64,000 nt of DNA from Alectoria sarmentosa (taxonomy: Eukaryota; Ascomycota; Lecanoromycetes; Lecanorales; Parmeliaceae). Shown in pieces: positions 12,701 to 26,734 of this stretch. Each line of letters begins with the position of its first letter. Within the stretch, counting starts at the first letter, position 1. The notes under the pieces are model-generated. The model was not told where the DNA came from. It saw only the letters and a list, made by a program, of their open reading frames with translations, and did no database searches. The translations under genes were made by a program, and so were the position numbers. The DNA is taken from positions 1 to 64,000 of the forward strand of contig WOGZ01000028.1 in NCBI GenBank assembly GCA_009733775.1, read 5' to 3'.

Positions 12701-14471
12701 AAAGAAACCTTCATTTATTCATTTTTTATAAAAAACAATTCGTTAAAATCTTTAAAAGTCAAAACGAAATTTTTCAAATTGAAATTCGATATATCAACGA
12801 TATTTTGTAAAATGATTATAACATTATCGATATTAATGACGTTTGCTTTGCGTTCTGAATTAATAAAAATAATTGATTCACGTGATCAATTAATATTTTG
12901 AATTTAAAATAAATTTTCGAAAATAATTAACTTCTCTTATATAATGAAATAAACATTATTTAATATGATATATATAAATGATTCTTAAATAAAAGAATGT
13001 CATAATTTTGTGAATTCGTTAACGTATTTTATTATATTAAAGAACATTTTTTTTCTCAATTATGTAATAAATAGAATTATGAAAATTAGATTAATTAAAT
13101 CGTATTAATATTGTTATAAAAGTCTTTTCATTTATATTCATTATCGCATATCTTTTTTACGTTTTATTATTAATGATAATTTTTTAATAATAATTAATAA
13201 AGCTTTTCGTAATAGTCTTAATAATGAAATGTGTTATCGTATTTATCATTTTAAAATGTTTAATTTTAATGATAACGTTTATGTAAAATTCAACTTTTTT
13301 TTATCCTCTTCTGCGAAAAATTTTGATAATTATAATATCTTTTATAATCGTATATAATTCGATTTGAAACATTTTGATTTTTCAAATTATAAGTCAAATA
13401 TTAAATGTAATAATGATGATATGATATTTTGCTCTTTTTTTTATATTATAAATTTAAAAAAAAACATTTGAAAAGATGATTTGAATCTCGTTTGAGAGAG
13501 TGATTTGAAATTTAAAATAAATGAGAATTGATAGAGAATTGTCGAAAATGTCATTAACGATAAAATCTTATTTTCATTTTCCGAATCGAGATCTTTCAAA
13601 AAATTTCGAAAAATAAAAGTTTATAATTTTTGAAGAATGTCGTAATCGTCGTTGATTTCAAGTTATAAAAGGGTCAATTAAGAAAACGTTGATATAATGA
13701 GAATAAATATAACGAATTAATTATTCTTATTCGTCTTTGAATCAATATTTTATTTATTAAAGACTTTCGTAAATTCTTCGATCGATTAAATACTTGTTTT
13801 CATCAATAAGCTTGTTTTAAAACCCTTATCATTTAATCGTATATTTATATTCTTTTTTCATATATCGTTTAAACTTAATAACGTCACATCAATGAAGTTA
13901 TAATTATGAAAGTTTAAGATAATTGCTTTTTATGTTTTTGATTTAAGATTTCGATGTTAATATAGAACGACGCTTTTTATAAACGCATTATCGTCAATAT
14001 TATTCTTTTTTTTCTCTCCTTTTTCTTCGTTTCAAATAATAAATTTTAAACGATTAAAATTGTGAAGTCGATACGCATTGAGCATAAATATAATAATTGA
14101 AATAATAATAATGACAGTTGGTGAGACCTTATTTTCACGCACCTTTTTACGTTATTTTGAATTTTTTATTAATTTTAAGTCTCACGCTTAATTGAGTTTC
14201 GTGTTAATTTTGAGTTTCATAATATGATTCAATGAGAAGAAAATGTGTATTTTATTTAAAATTAAACCGCTTGAGATACATGAATGGTCGTAAATTTGTG
14301 TCGTGAATCTGCGTTATTGTTACATATTTCAAAAAACGATTGCAATCAATCTCAACGCTCATTATCGAAAAGTTTAAAAAATGTAATTACAGTTTGTTGT
14401 AACCTTTATAACGGAATGAGGCAATTAGATAACTATCAAAAGGTTCGTCAATTAATAACTTAAAGACTTAC
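12701..14471. other. AT-rich stretch, no recognisable gene
   Basis: The ORF at 12689-12901 (+) is antisense to the transposase relic and is not supported. 14140-14220 has short repeats of a TTTTGAGTTTC type. From about 14270 the base composition becomes more balanced and leads into the minisatellite ORF. No promoter or splice signals are convincing. Confidence 0.4.
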
Positions 14472-14891
14472 ATGAATTATGATAATAGCATGTTGTCGAA
14501 AAGTAATGTAGATTATAATAGCATAATGTTATTAAAAGGTTTATTACGTGTAAATTGTTGCAGCAAGATATTGTCGGAAAATAGTGCAGATTGTAACAGC
14601 ATAATGTTATCGAAAGGTTTATTATGTGTAGGTTGTGATAGCAATATACCGTCGGAAAGTCGTGAAGGTTGTGATAGCATGATGTTGTCGGAAAGTCGTG
14701 AAGGTTGTAATAACAATATGCCGTCGGAAAGTCGTAAAGGCTGTGATAATATGATGTTGTCGGAAAGTCGTGAAGATTGTAACAACAATATGCCGTCGGA
14801 AAATCGTGAAGGTTATGACAACATAATGTTGTCGAAAAATAATGTAGATTATTTCAGCACGTTGTTGTCCAGATGTACATTGCGCAATTAA
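14472..14891 (+). repeat. 36-bp minisatellite open as a 139-codon ORF
   Basis: The sequence is a tandem array of a 36-bp unit (12 codons). Consecutive units alternate between two types, read as DSMMLSESREGC and NNNMPSESRKGC, so a 72-bp higher-order period exists in the centre. Edge units are more diverged (MLSKSNVDYNSI at the start). Because 36 is a multiple of 3, both this frame and a minus-strand frame (14513-14788) stay open, which weakens the case for a protein. There is an ATG at 14472 and a stop after RCTLRN. The ORF would give a Ser/Glu/Asn-rich, Cys-containing repeat protein with no signal peptide. The composition is much less AT-biased than the surroundings. It is certainly a minisatellite; whether it is expressed is unknown. 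Confidence 0.85.
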
Positions 14892-15629
14892 TTATTAATA
14901 ATCAATAAGATGAATAAAAAGTTTATCGCAAGACGTTTATTTATATGCGCAGTTAAATTATTATCTTCTTATTCTTAATTAACATTAAAATATGTTTGAA
15001 AAAATCATTTAAAAATAATATTTTTAGAATCTCGTTGTTATTAATTAACATCGTATTCTCAAATTTTATAAGTTTATCATTTTATATTATTCAATTTTCG
15101 ATATTTGTCTTCTTTTTATTTTCATCATTTTTATTAAAAATCTATTTGTTTAATTTTATTATTATTTCAAATATTGTTTTTTTGATATTATATTAAATCG
15201 CATTATTATCAAACGTATAAAATACGTAATATTTATAAACATAAATAATAAAATTTAAATTGTTTAATTAACGAGTATAATAAATAGTTTATACATTAAC
15301 ATTTAAATTATGAGCGCTTTTAATCAAATGCATATGTTAACATTTATTTTATAAATTAAATTCGATGATTTTCACAGCGTACGTTATGATAAATATTATA
15401 ATTTTATTATCATTTTCGTTGAATTAATCGACGATAATATTTCGTTTATTAAATTTTTGAAAAGCGATAATTATAATAACATCGATATTTAATAAACGAA
15501 AAATTGCGAATAATAATACGATGATCGCAAACAATTAACATCATATTATGACTTTCTCGCGATCTCGAAGGACCTGCGTTATACGAATGATTAACGCATA
15601 ATTTTATAAAAAGCTTTTTAAACGATTTC
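14892..15629. other. AT-rich stretch, no recognisable gene
   Basis: The ORF at 14996-15196 (+) is Ile/Phe/Ser-rich and looks like translated AT-rich DNA. The minus-strand ORF 15449-15700 overlaps a less AT-rich patch (15545-15590, containing CGCGATCTCGAAGG) and the beginning of the next tandem array. No family is recognised. Confidence 0.4.
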
Positions 15630-15875
15630 TGCTGAAAACTTCTTGAAGCGACTTTTATTAAAAACTTTCTGAAGCGGCTCTTGTTGAAAACTTTCGACAA
15701 AAAATGCTTAAAGTTTAAATTAAGAGCTTATTGAAAACTTTTAATAAAAGTTTAAAGCTTGCGATAGAAGCTTGAAGCTTATAATAAAAAAAGTTTGAAA
15801 TTTATAATAAAAAATGTTTAAAGCTTATGATAAAAAAGATTTAAAACTTATAATAAAAAAGATTTATTTGATTTC
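15630..15875. repeat. Degenerate tandem array of AAAGCTTATGATAAAAAAG-type units
   Basis: Roughly ten imperfect units of 22-28 bp succeed one another. On the left they read like GAAAACTTTCTGAAGCGGC. On the right they have decayed to AAAACTTATAATAAAAAAG. The gradient from GC-richer to AT-only units suggests that units at the right have taken more C-to-T mutation. Confidence 0.7.
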
Positions 15876-18735
15876 AAATGTTTCTCAATAAGACGCGAAG
15901 CTTTAACGAATTTTATAATAACTCTTAAATAAATATTGCGAGGTTATTAAGATTAATATCAATATAATAATTTTTAAATCATTTAATAAAGAAGATTTTA
16001 TTTTTCAAAATCTTTTTTAAATTGATCGTTTTAAAATCGTAAAAAATATTCAATGTCGAAAAAATCGTTAATATTAATAATATAAATAAATAACGATATG
16101 TTATAAATAATTATTTCGGTTTTTTTTGCGTATTAAAATCGAATTTAAACATAATTAATTTTCTCATAAGTTGATTCTTTTTAATTTTATATTTTTATCA
16201 TTCAACGTTATTATAAATGCAAATAATTAAAATCGTTTATATTTTAAAAAGATTTTTATTAATGATTTTTTTTATATCGAATAAAATACGATTGAAATAA
16301 ATTCGTCGAATAAACATCTTTTTTCAAATCTGCGTTATTCGTTGACCTTTTTTAACGAAATCGATATTAATTTTTAAAATTTAATTTTATATAGCTTTAA
16401 TCATGAGGTGTAATTTAATGATTAAATGTTTATCGTCGATTGTGAAAGAATTTTCATTTTTCGTAAAGTTTATTTTTTATAAAGATTATTTTTCTTATTA
16501 AATATTTGTTTGATATGATTTTATAAATAATATATAATTTATTCAATCATTAATATCGTTTAATATTAATGTATTATTTATAAAGATATGAAAATTAGCA
16601 TTAAATTAAAATATAAATGTGAAATTTTCAATATTTAAAGACTTCAACATTTGCATTTTATTAATTATCACAATGTTGAAATAATTAATAAATGTATTTT
16701 TTTAATTAAGATTCAAATCTTTATTGATAAAATTCGACATTATTTTCGATATTTTATTATAACGATATTTGTTTTATGTTTTTACATTATATCGTTCATT
16801 TCAAATATATAAATTGTTGAAAATTAATATAAACGCATTATATTTATTATCTTTAAATAAAACGTTTATAATTATGAAATAAATAAAACTTTTTTCATTC
16901 GCGATTGAAATATAACGTTCGAATCGTTTATCATTATAATATTTATAAATAATAAATTGATTAAAAATAATTAAGTCGACGACTTATATTCATTGATTTA
17001 TGAGATAAAAAAATATAAAAATGAGAATAGATTACGCTTTGCGTCGTAAATGAAATGATTTTCGACGTTGAAAATGTAACATTTAAAGTCAAATTGTTAA
17101 TAAAAGCATTTTTATGATTATTTATATAAGTTTTTGATATAAAGAAAATAAAGACACTCTTTTAATTATTTATATAAGTTTTCGATATAAAAATTAAAAA
17201 AAAAGAAATGAAAGTTTTTGATAAAAAAGTTAATAAAAACAAATTATAAATAAAGAGATCACGTATGAAAAGCAAATAATATATCATTATTTACATTTTA
17301 TTTAATTTCATCACATTTTTTAAAATGTATTTACGAATATGTGAATCAAGTGTGAAATCAAATAACGCTTTAATGATAATTATTTATTAATATCGCAATT
17401 ATTAAAAAAAAGTTATTTTTGACATTTTATAAATAATATAATTTTTTTTTAATTATAAAATATTTAATATAATGTAAAAATCTTTCAAATCATCACGTTG
17501 ATAATTCATATTATCGAAATATTTTTATTATACGTTAAACGATTTTGCGTTTTTCGAGGTGAATAAAATGTATATAATGAAATCATTAAATATTTGAGCG
17601 ATGATTTATTTCATTTAAATCTGTGATTTAACATTTATTATTTGATTTTGATTTTTAATATATAACATTACATTTTATATTAATATGACGTTTATTTTAA
17701 TTTCAATTAACGAATTTATTAATCAAATTTGTCAAAAACGTTATTTTATGTTAAAGATTGAAAAAGAATTTTTTTTCGTGATTCGTTGCGCATTAATGAA
17801 AATAATATCATTTTCAAAAAATGAGTTCGAGTTAAATTCGTTTTTTATTATATAAAATTTATTTTTATCATTATTATTAAAATCGAATCGAATTTCGTGA
17901 TTAAAAAATATTATGATTTTAGATTGAATAATTAATTTCATTAATATTAATATTAACGATTTTAAATTTATAAAAACGTTATCGAATCGAATTATGATCT
18001 TAATTATATTATATATAACATCGAATTCGAATAAAAAGGTAAAAGCGTTTGTCGAAGATTATGACATTGCGAAAGTTTATAATAATGTGAAATGTGTTAA
18101 CGTTAAAGCTTATAATAAAATGATCGTTTAAATTAAAGTCTTTAATATAATAAATTTATGTGTCATTTTTTGTTTTTATTTGATTTTAATAAAAGAATAT
18201 GAATATTTAACATATTTTATAAAATCTTAAATTTGATTTAAAATCTGAGAATTAATGAGGACTTTATCATAAAATAAGTTATTCACATTTTTAACATTAA
18301 TACGTTTGATGTGAAAAATGTAATATATATAATAATCGATATAATTTTACTTAATTTTGTTAAAATAATTAAAAGAGAATTTATCATTATTTAATCGCTT
18401 TTTTGCGATTATTTATTATTTAATTTTATCGATATTAAATTCTTTTTTACGAAAAAAACTTAAATCAAATGCTTTTCTCTGCTCGAGAAATATATATAAT
18501 TTAATATATTTTATAAATATGAATTTAAATCTAAAATCATTTATAAAAGCTTTTATTTTTATTATAATAATAAATTCGAAGGTTGTTCGTAATAATTTCG
18601 ATTATTTGTATAATAAAGTTTTAAAGATATATTCGATTATTAATTTAAATATAATAATTAACGAATTTGTGAAAGTTTTAAAAGTTAATAAAGGCGTATT
18701 GAATTAAATTATAATGATTGTTTAAAGATTCGAAT
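15876..18735. other. AT-rich stretch, no recognisable gene
   Basis: ORFs at 17741-17941 (-) and 18519-18707 (+) could not be assigned. The first is Asp/Asn-rich (FDFNNNDKNKFYII), which may reflect a former acidic segment. A short duplication of a TTATTTATATAAGTTTT word occurs at about 17110 and 17165. Confidence 0.4.
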
Positions 18736-18935
18736 GTAAATTAAAATAATTGCTCAAAAATGTGTAAAAATTAAATTAAAATAAATTGTTCAAAAGTGAG
18801 ATGTAAAAATTGAATTGAGATAATTTGTTATAAAATGAAATATAAAAATTGAATTGAAATAAATTATTTAAAGATATAACGTAAAAATTAAATTGAAATA
18901 AATTGTTTAAAAATGAGACGTAAAAATTATATTAA
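18736..18935. repeat. 39-bp tandem repeat, about five units
   Basis: Five consecutive units of about 39 bp each begin ATTGAAATAAATTGTTTAAA or a variant and end GTAAAAATTAA or a variant. Unit-to-unit differences are mostly A/G and C/T. Confidence 0.75.
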
Positions 18936-19605
18936 GATCGATCGTGAAAAGGTTCGAGATATAATAATTATTAATAAAAACGTGACGAAAATTTACGATA
19001 AATGAATTTGATATAAATATAAAATGAATAAGTTATATAAAAGAAAAATGAATAAATATGAAAAGATTGAGTAAATGATGATAAAGTGAATTTATAAAAA
19101 TATATAAAAATGAATGTAAAACCTTTTAGCGATCTTTTAACATATTTTGACATTTGATATCGATTAATAAAAAACATTGTTAATTATTTTTAAAAAGTAT
19201 AATTATAATATATTAAAGAGACTCGCGAGTTATTTCTTATATTTGATATAAAATGTAATAAAAAAATGAATATTTTGAATAATATGGCGGAGATAGCAAA
19301 CGCATTTATTAAAATAAAAAAAATCAAATTTATTTTCTTTTTCGACTTTCAGCGTTTTTATTCACTTTACATTTTCAATTTATTTTATATTAATCATAAT
19401 TTTATAAAATTTTCGAATTTTTAAAGAATCATTGCATAAAGCGTTAAAAATAAAAAATAAAAATTTTCATTCGATATCGCGAATTTTTATATTTTTAAAT
19501 TCGCAATTTAATAAATAAAGCGATTTGTTTCAAGACGAATTGACAAAAACAATTTCGATATATAATAATAAATGAAAAAAAAGAAATGTAATTTATGATG
19601 AATCG

Positions 19606-19779
19606 TGTAAGGGCAACATGGATATTCATTGGTGGTGTGTAAATTAGTTGATTCTTCTTTATAGAAATTAGCTACTTATGTGCTTGCCAAGTTATACGCT
19701 TGACAAAATACTTGCTAAGCAGACACAGCTATTAAACGAAACAAATATCTAAATAAAATAGATGCTCGACATCGTGATA
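19606..19779 (-). repeat. Gypsy 3' LTR
   Basis: 174 bp on the plus strand from TGTAAGGGCAACATGG to CGTGATA. This is the downstream LTR of the minus-strand element. Its inner terminal CA has become TA. Compared with the other LTR all differences I saw are transitions. Its left half is the less mutated of the pair and its right half the more mutated. Confidence 0.92.
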
Positions 19780-20699
19780 ACATGTCGCAAATAAAAAGAA
19801 TATATAATGATCTCGTTATATATATATGCAAAGTAGATTAACAGATGAAAACAAATAGCGAACGATTCATAATAATAATGACCTTTCTTTCATCGTCATA
19901 TTATCATATCGACACGATTTTCTCTTATCGATTTGTTATCATAATTATTATAAAAATCTTTTGCGACGTCATTATTGCTTTTATAACTTTAAGAACTTTC
20001 TTTATCAAATCGAAAAGATATCGATTTAACGTAAATTATTGCCTGATAATCAAAGTTATTAAAATCGACGTTGATTTTGACGAAATTCATGTGTTAACGT
20101 AAATAAAAATGTAATTGTTAAAGGCTTTGATAACGATGCTATCGCGGAAGTCGATAAAGGGATTACTTTTGATGATATCATAACAGCAATAACGCGTTAT
20201 TTTGAAAAAGGTTTTATCAACGATAATTCGATAATTAAACGTTCGTTTGTTATAAATTGATCGATTAATGAAAATATCGACGATATCATATTAAAACCTT
20301 TTAGCAAGAGAGGTAGTGATAATTAATAATCCTCTCATAATCGCATGATTTGCTCATAATCTTTTATCAAAAAAAAAACATCATTTAAATGTTTAATATT
20401 ATATCATTGATCGTATTGAGAATCATATCTTTATCAACGTAAAAGATAATCGATTGAATAACCTTTATCGCGCCGGCTAACCCGCTTATTAAGAAAACGA
20501 TTTATTTCTCATGAATTATATTCATTAATGTCATTCTCGACAAAGATCGAATTAAATTCTTTTGATAAAGGCCTATCGAACGAATCTTTAATAATAAGTC
20601 ATGATTTAAATTGAGCGATTAAGAATATCGAATATATTTTTCAATGATTAAATATGTTAAGGCGGTAAACTTGCTTGTTTATTTTGAAAATAATATCAA

Positions 20700-21665
20700 A
20701 TAAACCTACGTATCTCTAATTAAACTTATCGATTTTAATAACATTAACGAATTGAAATATGAAATAATCCTTATACAGGCGAAGCAATATTTTATCTCTT
20801 TTTTTGAAATATATAAATTGATGCTTGCGATTATAATGAAATTTTTAATTCATTTGAGCGAAATTAATGACATCGACAATTTCGATTTTAACTCGAATAT
20901 GATCTTATTATAATAAATTTGATGTTAACAAATCAAAGTCTTTATTGAATGCGAAATCATAAATTATTTCATTTGAAGACTTCGTGATAATTGTCGATCG
21001 TGCATTATTGAATTATATTTATATACGCGATAAAATAATAGATTATGCGAAAGACTTTTACAACGTGTGCATATAAAAACGCAAAACTATTTTAATTGTT
21101 TGATTAATACGTTCATTATTATCATCTGTTTGTGAATAATAAATAATGAAATAAAAAAGATTAATTTCAAATTTGTCAAATATAATCTTTCACAAATCGA
21201 ATAAAAACTTTGAATTTTTATCGAACAGCAAGACTTTGAGTGTGTTTTAATCGCCGACGTCGAAACGATTAATCAATGCGATAATTCATTATTTAGCATT
21301 TCAAATAAACTTGCCAAAAATATAAATAATACGTTTGTTAAACTTATCTGTGATTATCATAACACAATCGAAATCCTTTTCAAATATCGACATCGCGAGA
21401 ATAAAATCAAACGTCAAAATGTGAAATGATATGTTTGAACTTTTTATAGGTTGAAAATAATTATAAAATTTATGATAACGAATTTATAATGCTAAGCAGT
21501 CAAAATAATGCTTGATATACTCATGAAAATGCTTTGATAAGTTTTATATGTATCATAATTTAAAAACGATATCGAAGATTCTTTCAAAACCTTGATGACC
21601 GTTGTCGTGTGCTATTTTTAAAATATTTTTAATTAATAATCGAGATATACATAAATGTTCAAAAT
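20700..21665 (-). pseudogene. Gypsy integrase remnant
   Basis: A nearly continuous minus-strand reading begins with HLCISRLLIKNILK and AHDNGHQG (the H side of the HHCC zinc site), then DCLAL for the second cysteine region. LTFDFILAMSI carries the first catalytic Asp. Then VLLFDKNSKF stands where S-D-R-D-P-K-F is usual, and SQTDDNNERINQTI (about 21074-21140) where P-Q-T-D-G-Q-S-E-R-T-N-Q-T is usual. This gives the D, D and E of the DDE core with Gly to Asp/Asn changes typical of G-to-A mutation. After it comes RDKILLRLYKDYF at 20761-20800, the SH3-like end of the domain. No chromodomain can be read with confidence further left. Confidence 0.85.
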
Positions 21666-22559
21666 CTATAAATCTGTTTTTATGAAAAATGAGATTTAAA
21701 TTAATGTCACAAACAAAAGAAAACTCGACGCCCTCGTCGTTAATTATAAATTTAATATTAACATTAATGATTTCGACGATTTTTATTTAATGATTGTTCG
21801 TGTCATAATCAAATATAAGCCTTTCGCAAAAAACTTTATTTATTTATATCATGATAGCGAAGTATACGTAAATGTTATCATCTTTCAATGTTTACGTAAC
21901 GTAAACATATAAGACGTCAAACTTCGAGTGATCTTCAAATAACGATAATTTGATAATGTTGATAAGACGTGATAATGCGTCAAAAACGATATGTTTTTTA
22001 TCAAACTTATGTTTCACATTTAAACGAAATTGTCGAAGAAATTATAAAGCACGTATTAAACGAATATTCAATCGCATAATAAAGATAATAAACGTGATCG
22101 AAGATTGCTTTATGATGTTTAAAATAATTGAATAATTTATTTGAATAATAATCGAATACTTAAACGACTTCATCAAATGTCGAATTTTCTTGATAATTCA
22201 CACAAATCTTGTTATTTCAAATTTAATTAATTAATAATTTCTTTCAATAATTATCAACATTTTTAATAAAAACATAATTAATTTTATAACAATTCTTGAT
22301 GATTATTTGTCTTTATCTTTATTTTCTGCTACATAATTCTTTTTAACATAAAAGATTTATATATCGAAATCCCATTCTCGCGATGCATTTAAATTTATTT
22401 ATAAGATTTTATCATCATCAAAATATATAAATAACGATAATTTATTTAAGATTTTTTATAAATTGTTAAAGCTCGCTTCTTCTTATAAAAAAGTTTTTAA
22501 TAAATGAAATTTAAACGAATAAGCACAACGTAAATTGTCTTTATTAAATGCTTTTTTAA

Positions 22560-23350
22560 ATAAAAAAATCTTTAAGATTTATAACGAATTGATGAATTAT
22601 GCATAATAATGAATAACATTCCACAAATAATCTATCAAACTTAAATAATGTTTTAAATCGTCAAAAATAATAAGATAAATGATGACGTTGATTGCTTTAA
22701 ACTTGTTTTTTATTATAATCATATCAAATAAATCAATTTTACGATTTAACAAATTGATGTTCAAATAATTAAAAAATGTCTTTATTGACGATATAACAAT
22801 ATTATGTTTCATTAATAATAAAAATAATTTTTATAAATTTATGATATGTTTTATAAAGCTCTTGAAGTCAATGACAATGTCATTAATATAAATCTGAACA
22901 AATTTCTTTATAAAGCGTAAGATTTTATCGATTTATCGTTATACATATATTATGAAATTCATACATTTCATAATTAATACGTTGAAAATTTTTTATTTAC
23001 GATGAAAAATTATCGTAAACATATAACGATGATCGTAATATATTAATTATTGATAAAAAAAAACATAATATCAAATATAAATAAATGCGTGCATTTTATT
23101 AGTTTTGTTATAATATCTGATTATAATGACATGAGATATATATCAAACACGATGAGATCATTGAAATCTCTAATATCGACAATAACTTTATTTTTACGTT
23201 TGTTATTAAATAAGGTTTTTCATATAATGAACATGAAATAATTGAATGACGTAAATTTGATAATATATTCAAATTTATCTTATCATTGCAAATCGTCAAA
23301 TGTTTCATCAACGACAATTTTATTTTTAATATTCAACGAATAAATTTTAA
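22560..23350 (-). pseudogene. Gypsy reverse transcriptase remnant
   Basis: On the minus strand KFVQIYINDIVIDFKS places the catalytic motif at 22879-22890. It reads Y-I-N-D where Y-I-D-D is required, so the first catalytic Asp is now Asn. The following ORF (22597-22812) reads NIVISSIKTFFNYLNINLLN, then DDLKHYLSLIDYLWNVIHYYA, which matches the thumb and connection of fungal gypsy RTs (L-K-D-L-E-H-Y-L-G-L-T-G-Y-L). RNase H should follow at about 22000-22560, but is not readable. Plus and minus ORFs at 23050-23317 are frames of the same degraded domain. Confidence 0.85.
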
Positions 23351-23996
23351 CACGATTCGTCTTTGATAATTTAAATTATCAATCATCATATAACGACAAT
23401 TTCATTCAATTTTTTTCGAATATTTTAACAAAGCCTTCGTCTTATTATAAAATAAAAAACTCATTTATTAAATCCGAAAAGATTTTTATATCCTGATTAT
23501 CATCATAAATCATAACTTCGTTTGACAACTTAATTTCTTTAACGATATTTATTTAATTAACATTAATGATTGCGTTATGAATAAAGATTAATAAATTTTC
23601 AATTAGACTCATTGATGTTATCGTAATAAAAATGATTATTTTTTTAATTCAATTAATCGTATTTATAAAAGGCTTTGGCAAGTTCTTATTCGACGAGCTT
23701 GACGAGACCTTAACAAAAAATACGTTTTCATAATCAATTTCGCATAATATGCTTAAACGAAATCTTTTAAAAATTTATACGATATGATCAATTTTATTCT
23801 TAATCAACACATCGACGATATGTGAATTCATAAAATAAACATACATCGTCAGATCTTATTATATTATAAATTCGAAAATGAAATCTTTTTCAAATAATGT
23901 TTTCGGAATATCAATTGATATCATAATGTTAACATGAAAAATTATAATCAAAGCCTTTTTAACATAAATAATCCTTCTTTAATAAAAACCTCGTTA

Positions 23997-24293
23997 TTAA
24001 TTCGTTATAATAACAATGACTTCGCAATTATTTATATAAACCTTATTTCGAACGACATTTAACACAATCTTTTTAGGGTTTATAATGTCATTGTTTAATA
24101 ACATATGAGCTTTCAAATTATCAACAAAATGGATTTTTTTATGAATGCGATAAAGAATTTTGATATCATCTTTTTTAACGACAGAAATGTATATCGAAAT
24201 TAAGACATACTCATTTATATCGTGCATTATCGATTTTAAGCCCTTAATATAAAGAGATAACGTCATTCTTCGAATATTTATAAAAAATAACAA
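23997..24293 (-). pseudogene. Gypsy aspartic-protease-region remnant
   Basis: The 98-codon minus-strand ORF reads IHFVDNLKAHMLLNNDIINP followed by KKIVLNVVRNKVYINNCEV. This matches the second half of fungal gypsy retropepsin-like domains (H-M-L-L-G-N-D-I-I-G-P then a short beta block), with Gly to Asn and Asp to Asn changes. The catalytic D-[ST]-G is expected upstream and is not identified. It lies between the zinc finger and RT, as in gypsy Pol. Confidence 0.7.
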
Positions 24294-24598
24294 TATTAAT
24301 AATCATGACTTATTTGTTAAAATAATTTCATAATTCGTATTTATATAAATTTTCTCGTTGATGACATCATTTCATAATCGTATAAAAATGTGAGCATAAT
24401 TTCATTCTCGAAAAGCAAATTTTATATTTAAATTAAATGTGTCGATAATATCAAATTCGATAATTTCGATAAAATAAGTTTTTTGATGATAAAAAATTTC
24501 ATTTTGACAAATGAGAATCGTTGAAAACTTAAAATCTGATAATGTCAATTGTTCAATTACGATAAACTCTTATAAATTAATTATAAAAAACTTTTGCA

Positions 24599-24666
24599 AA
24601 CAATCTTTTTTTAAATGTTTATAAAGTTTTGATTTCGAATTAAAAGACGTAACGCAATTGCGGCAA
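24599..24666 (-). pseudogene. C2H2-like zinc finger of the gypsy polyprotein
   Basis: A minus-strand frame reads CRNCVTSFNSKSKLYKHLKK then DC. This is C..C, a central F and L, then H and C, the spacing of a C2H2/C2HC finger. Fungal gypsy polyproteins often carry such a finger upstream of the protease. It is preceded by an acidic stretch with repeated DDYEKD and NEAY. Metal-binding residues are intact although neighbouring frames are broken. Confidence 0.65.
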
Positions 24667-26734
24667 ACGATATGAATATTAACGAAATTAATATAAGCTT
24701 CATTATGAGATTGATCTTTTTCATAATCATCATTGAAATCTTGCTCAATAAATTTCGCTTGATAAACCCCTTATTTTTTATTATCTTAAATTTGATCATC
24801 AAATTAATCCTCATTATCATAATCGATTTAATCATAAATAATTTAATTTTCATGATCTGTTTGATAAGCAACGATTTAATTATGATAAATATTTTATAAT
24901 TATTATAATTGTTTGTTGTCTCGATAATCGCGATTGTCTCATTTTAAAAACCTTTCATTTTGAAAGAAATTTAATTATTTAAAATTCGATAACGTCGAAG
25001 CGAACGTGTTTAAAAAATCAACGATTTAAAATCAAAATGTTTAAATAAAAGAATTGTCTTATGAAGCGTATTATCGATTTAATTAATAATCATATTATTG
25101 ATTATTATAAATATTCTATTCTTTATCGTAAAATTGATATTGATAATTAAAAGATTATCATAAATAAGATTGAAATTGAGAAAAATTGAAATTAAACGAT
25201 TGATTTTCATAATTTTGTTATTGATCTTGACGATTGATATTTGATTAATCTTGTCGTAAACCTTATTAAAAGCTTTCGATAACACGCTATTGAAATAAAT
25301 CTTAAAATTTTAAACGAGACATCTCAAATCAAATATTCTTTTTTAATTCAAACATTTGAATAAATGAAGAAATTGATATTATAACAAAAGACGAATTTAC
25401 AAAAGCATATAATTCGACGACGATGCTTTGATAAACGAATATTAATTAATTTTCGACATTATTAATGTTAACAAATTTGATATAATGAATAATTATTTAC
25501 ACATATTCGAATGATTTTCTTTAATTATATGCATTTATAAAGATATATTTCTTCGCAATGAAATAAACGAAAACGATTTCAATAAATTCTTTAAAACGCC
25601 TTAATAATATTTTGCATCACTTTTTAATATCGTTATCAGCTCTTAAATCAAACTTCTCAAAATCAAATAATTTTATAATATATCATAATAATGTTATACT
25701 CCTCAAAATCGTGTTCAAATTGATTTTGATTATTAAAAAGTCTTTCATAATAACGACATTTCATAAACGTTCGATAAAAAAAATAACGTTATAAAATTAA
25801 ATGTCTTTATTTATTATAACGATTTCGTTTTTATTATAAAACTTATTTAAATGAGAATCGAAATAATCCAGATTTAATGAATTCCAACGATTTGACGACG
25901 TAAAAATGTTATTTGCTTCATCAGACGAGCCTTATAAATCTAAATCTTCTAACGAATTTGATAAATTTATCGATAATTAAAGATGTTATAAGATTTGAAT
26001 CACAGCTTTTTGCACAACAACATTGATGTCTTATTGCAATTGTTGATAATCGAGATTTGAATTAAGATTCGAATTAAACGAAAATATAATGTTATCATAA
26101 ATCATAATTTTTATAAAGATTTCAAATGTAACAGAGCGACGTAATGAATTTATTAAAATAATATTTAACGATTATCCTTACTTTTATCGAGTAAATGAAT
26201 TAAATAAAATAATGTTTATTGATGAAGACTTTAATAATTCGATTAATTATTTGATAAAATCGTTAAAGACCTTAATAACCTTGCGAAAAAAAAACTTGTT
26301 AATGATTTAATCAAATGATCACGATGTTATTGATTCGAACCTTAATGAATTGAATCTCGTTTTTATTTTATCGTCTCGTGACGTAATCAAGGGTCTTAAA
26401 AATTTTGAAAATTTAAAAATATAAATGACGAGATAACGAATCACGTTTTTTGTATTAAATTTTAATAAATTAAGATGAGAATGAGCAATATCGATAAAAT
26501 CGTCGATTTGAAAAATTAATGTGATTGCTCTTCGCTTAAGGGGAATACGAATTTCATTAATTTCGACGATATAATTTGTCAGCTTAAAATAAACAAACAG
26601 TTCAAATAAACAATTAAAGACTTAAGACATTGATCAGGGCGTTTATAAAAGGTTTTTGCAACGTATATTAATAACGGAGGAGCTTCTGAATTATACGATA
26701 ATCAATTAACATCGTATGAGTGTTATTATCATGT

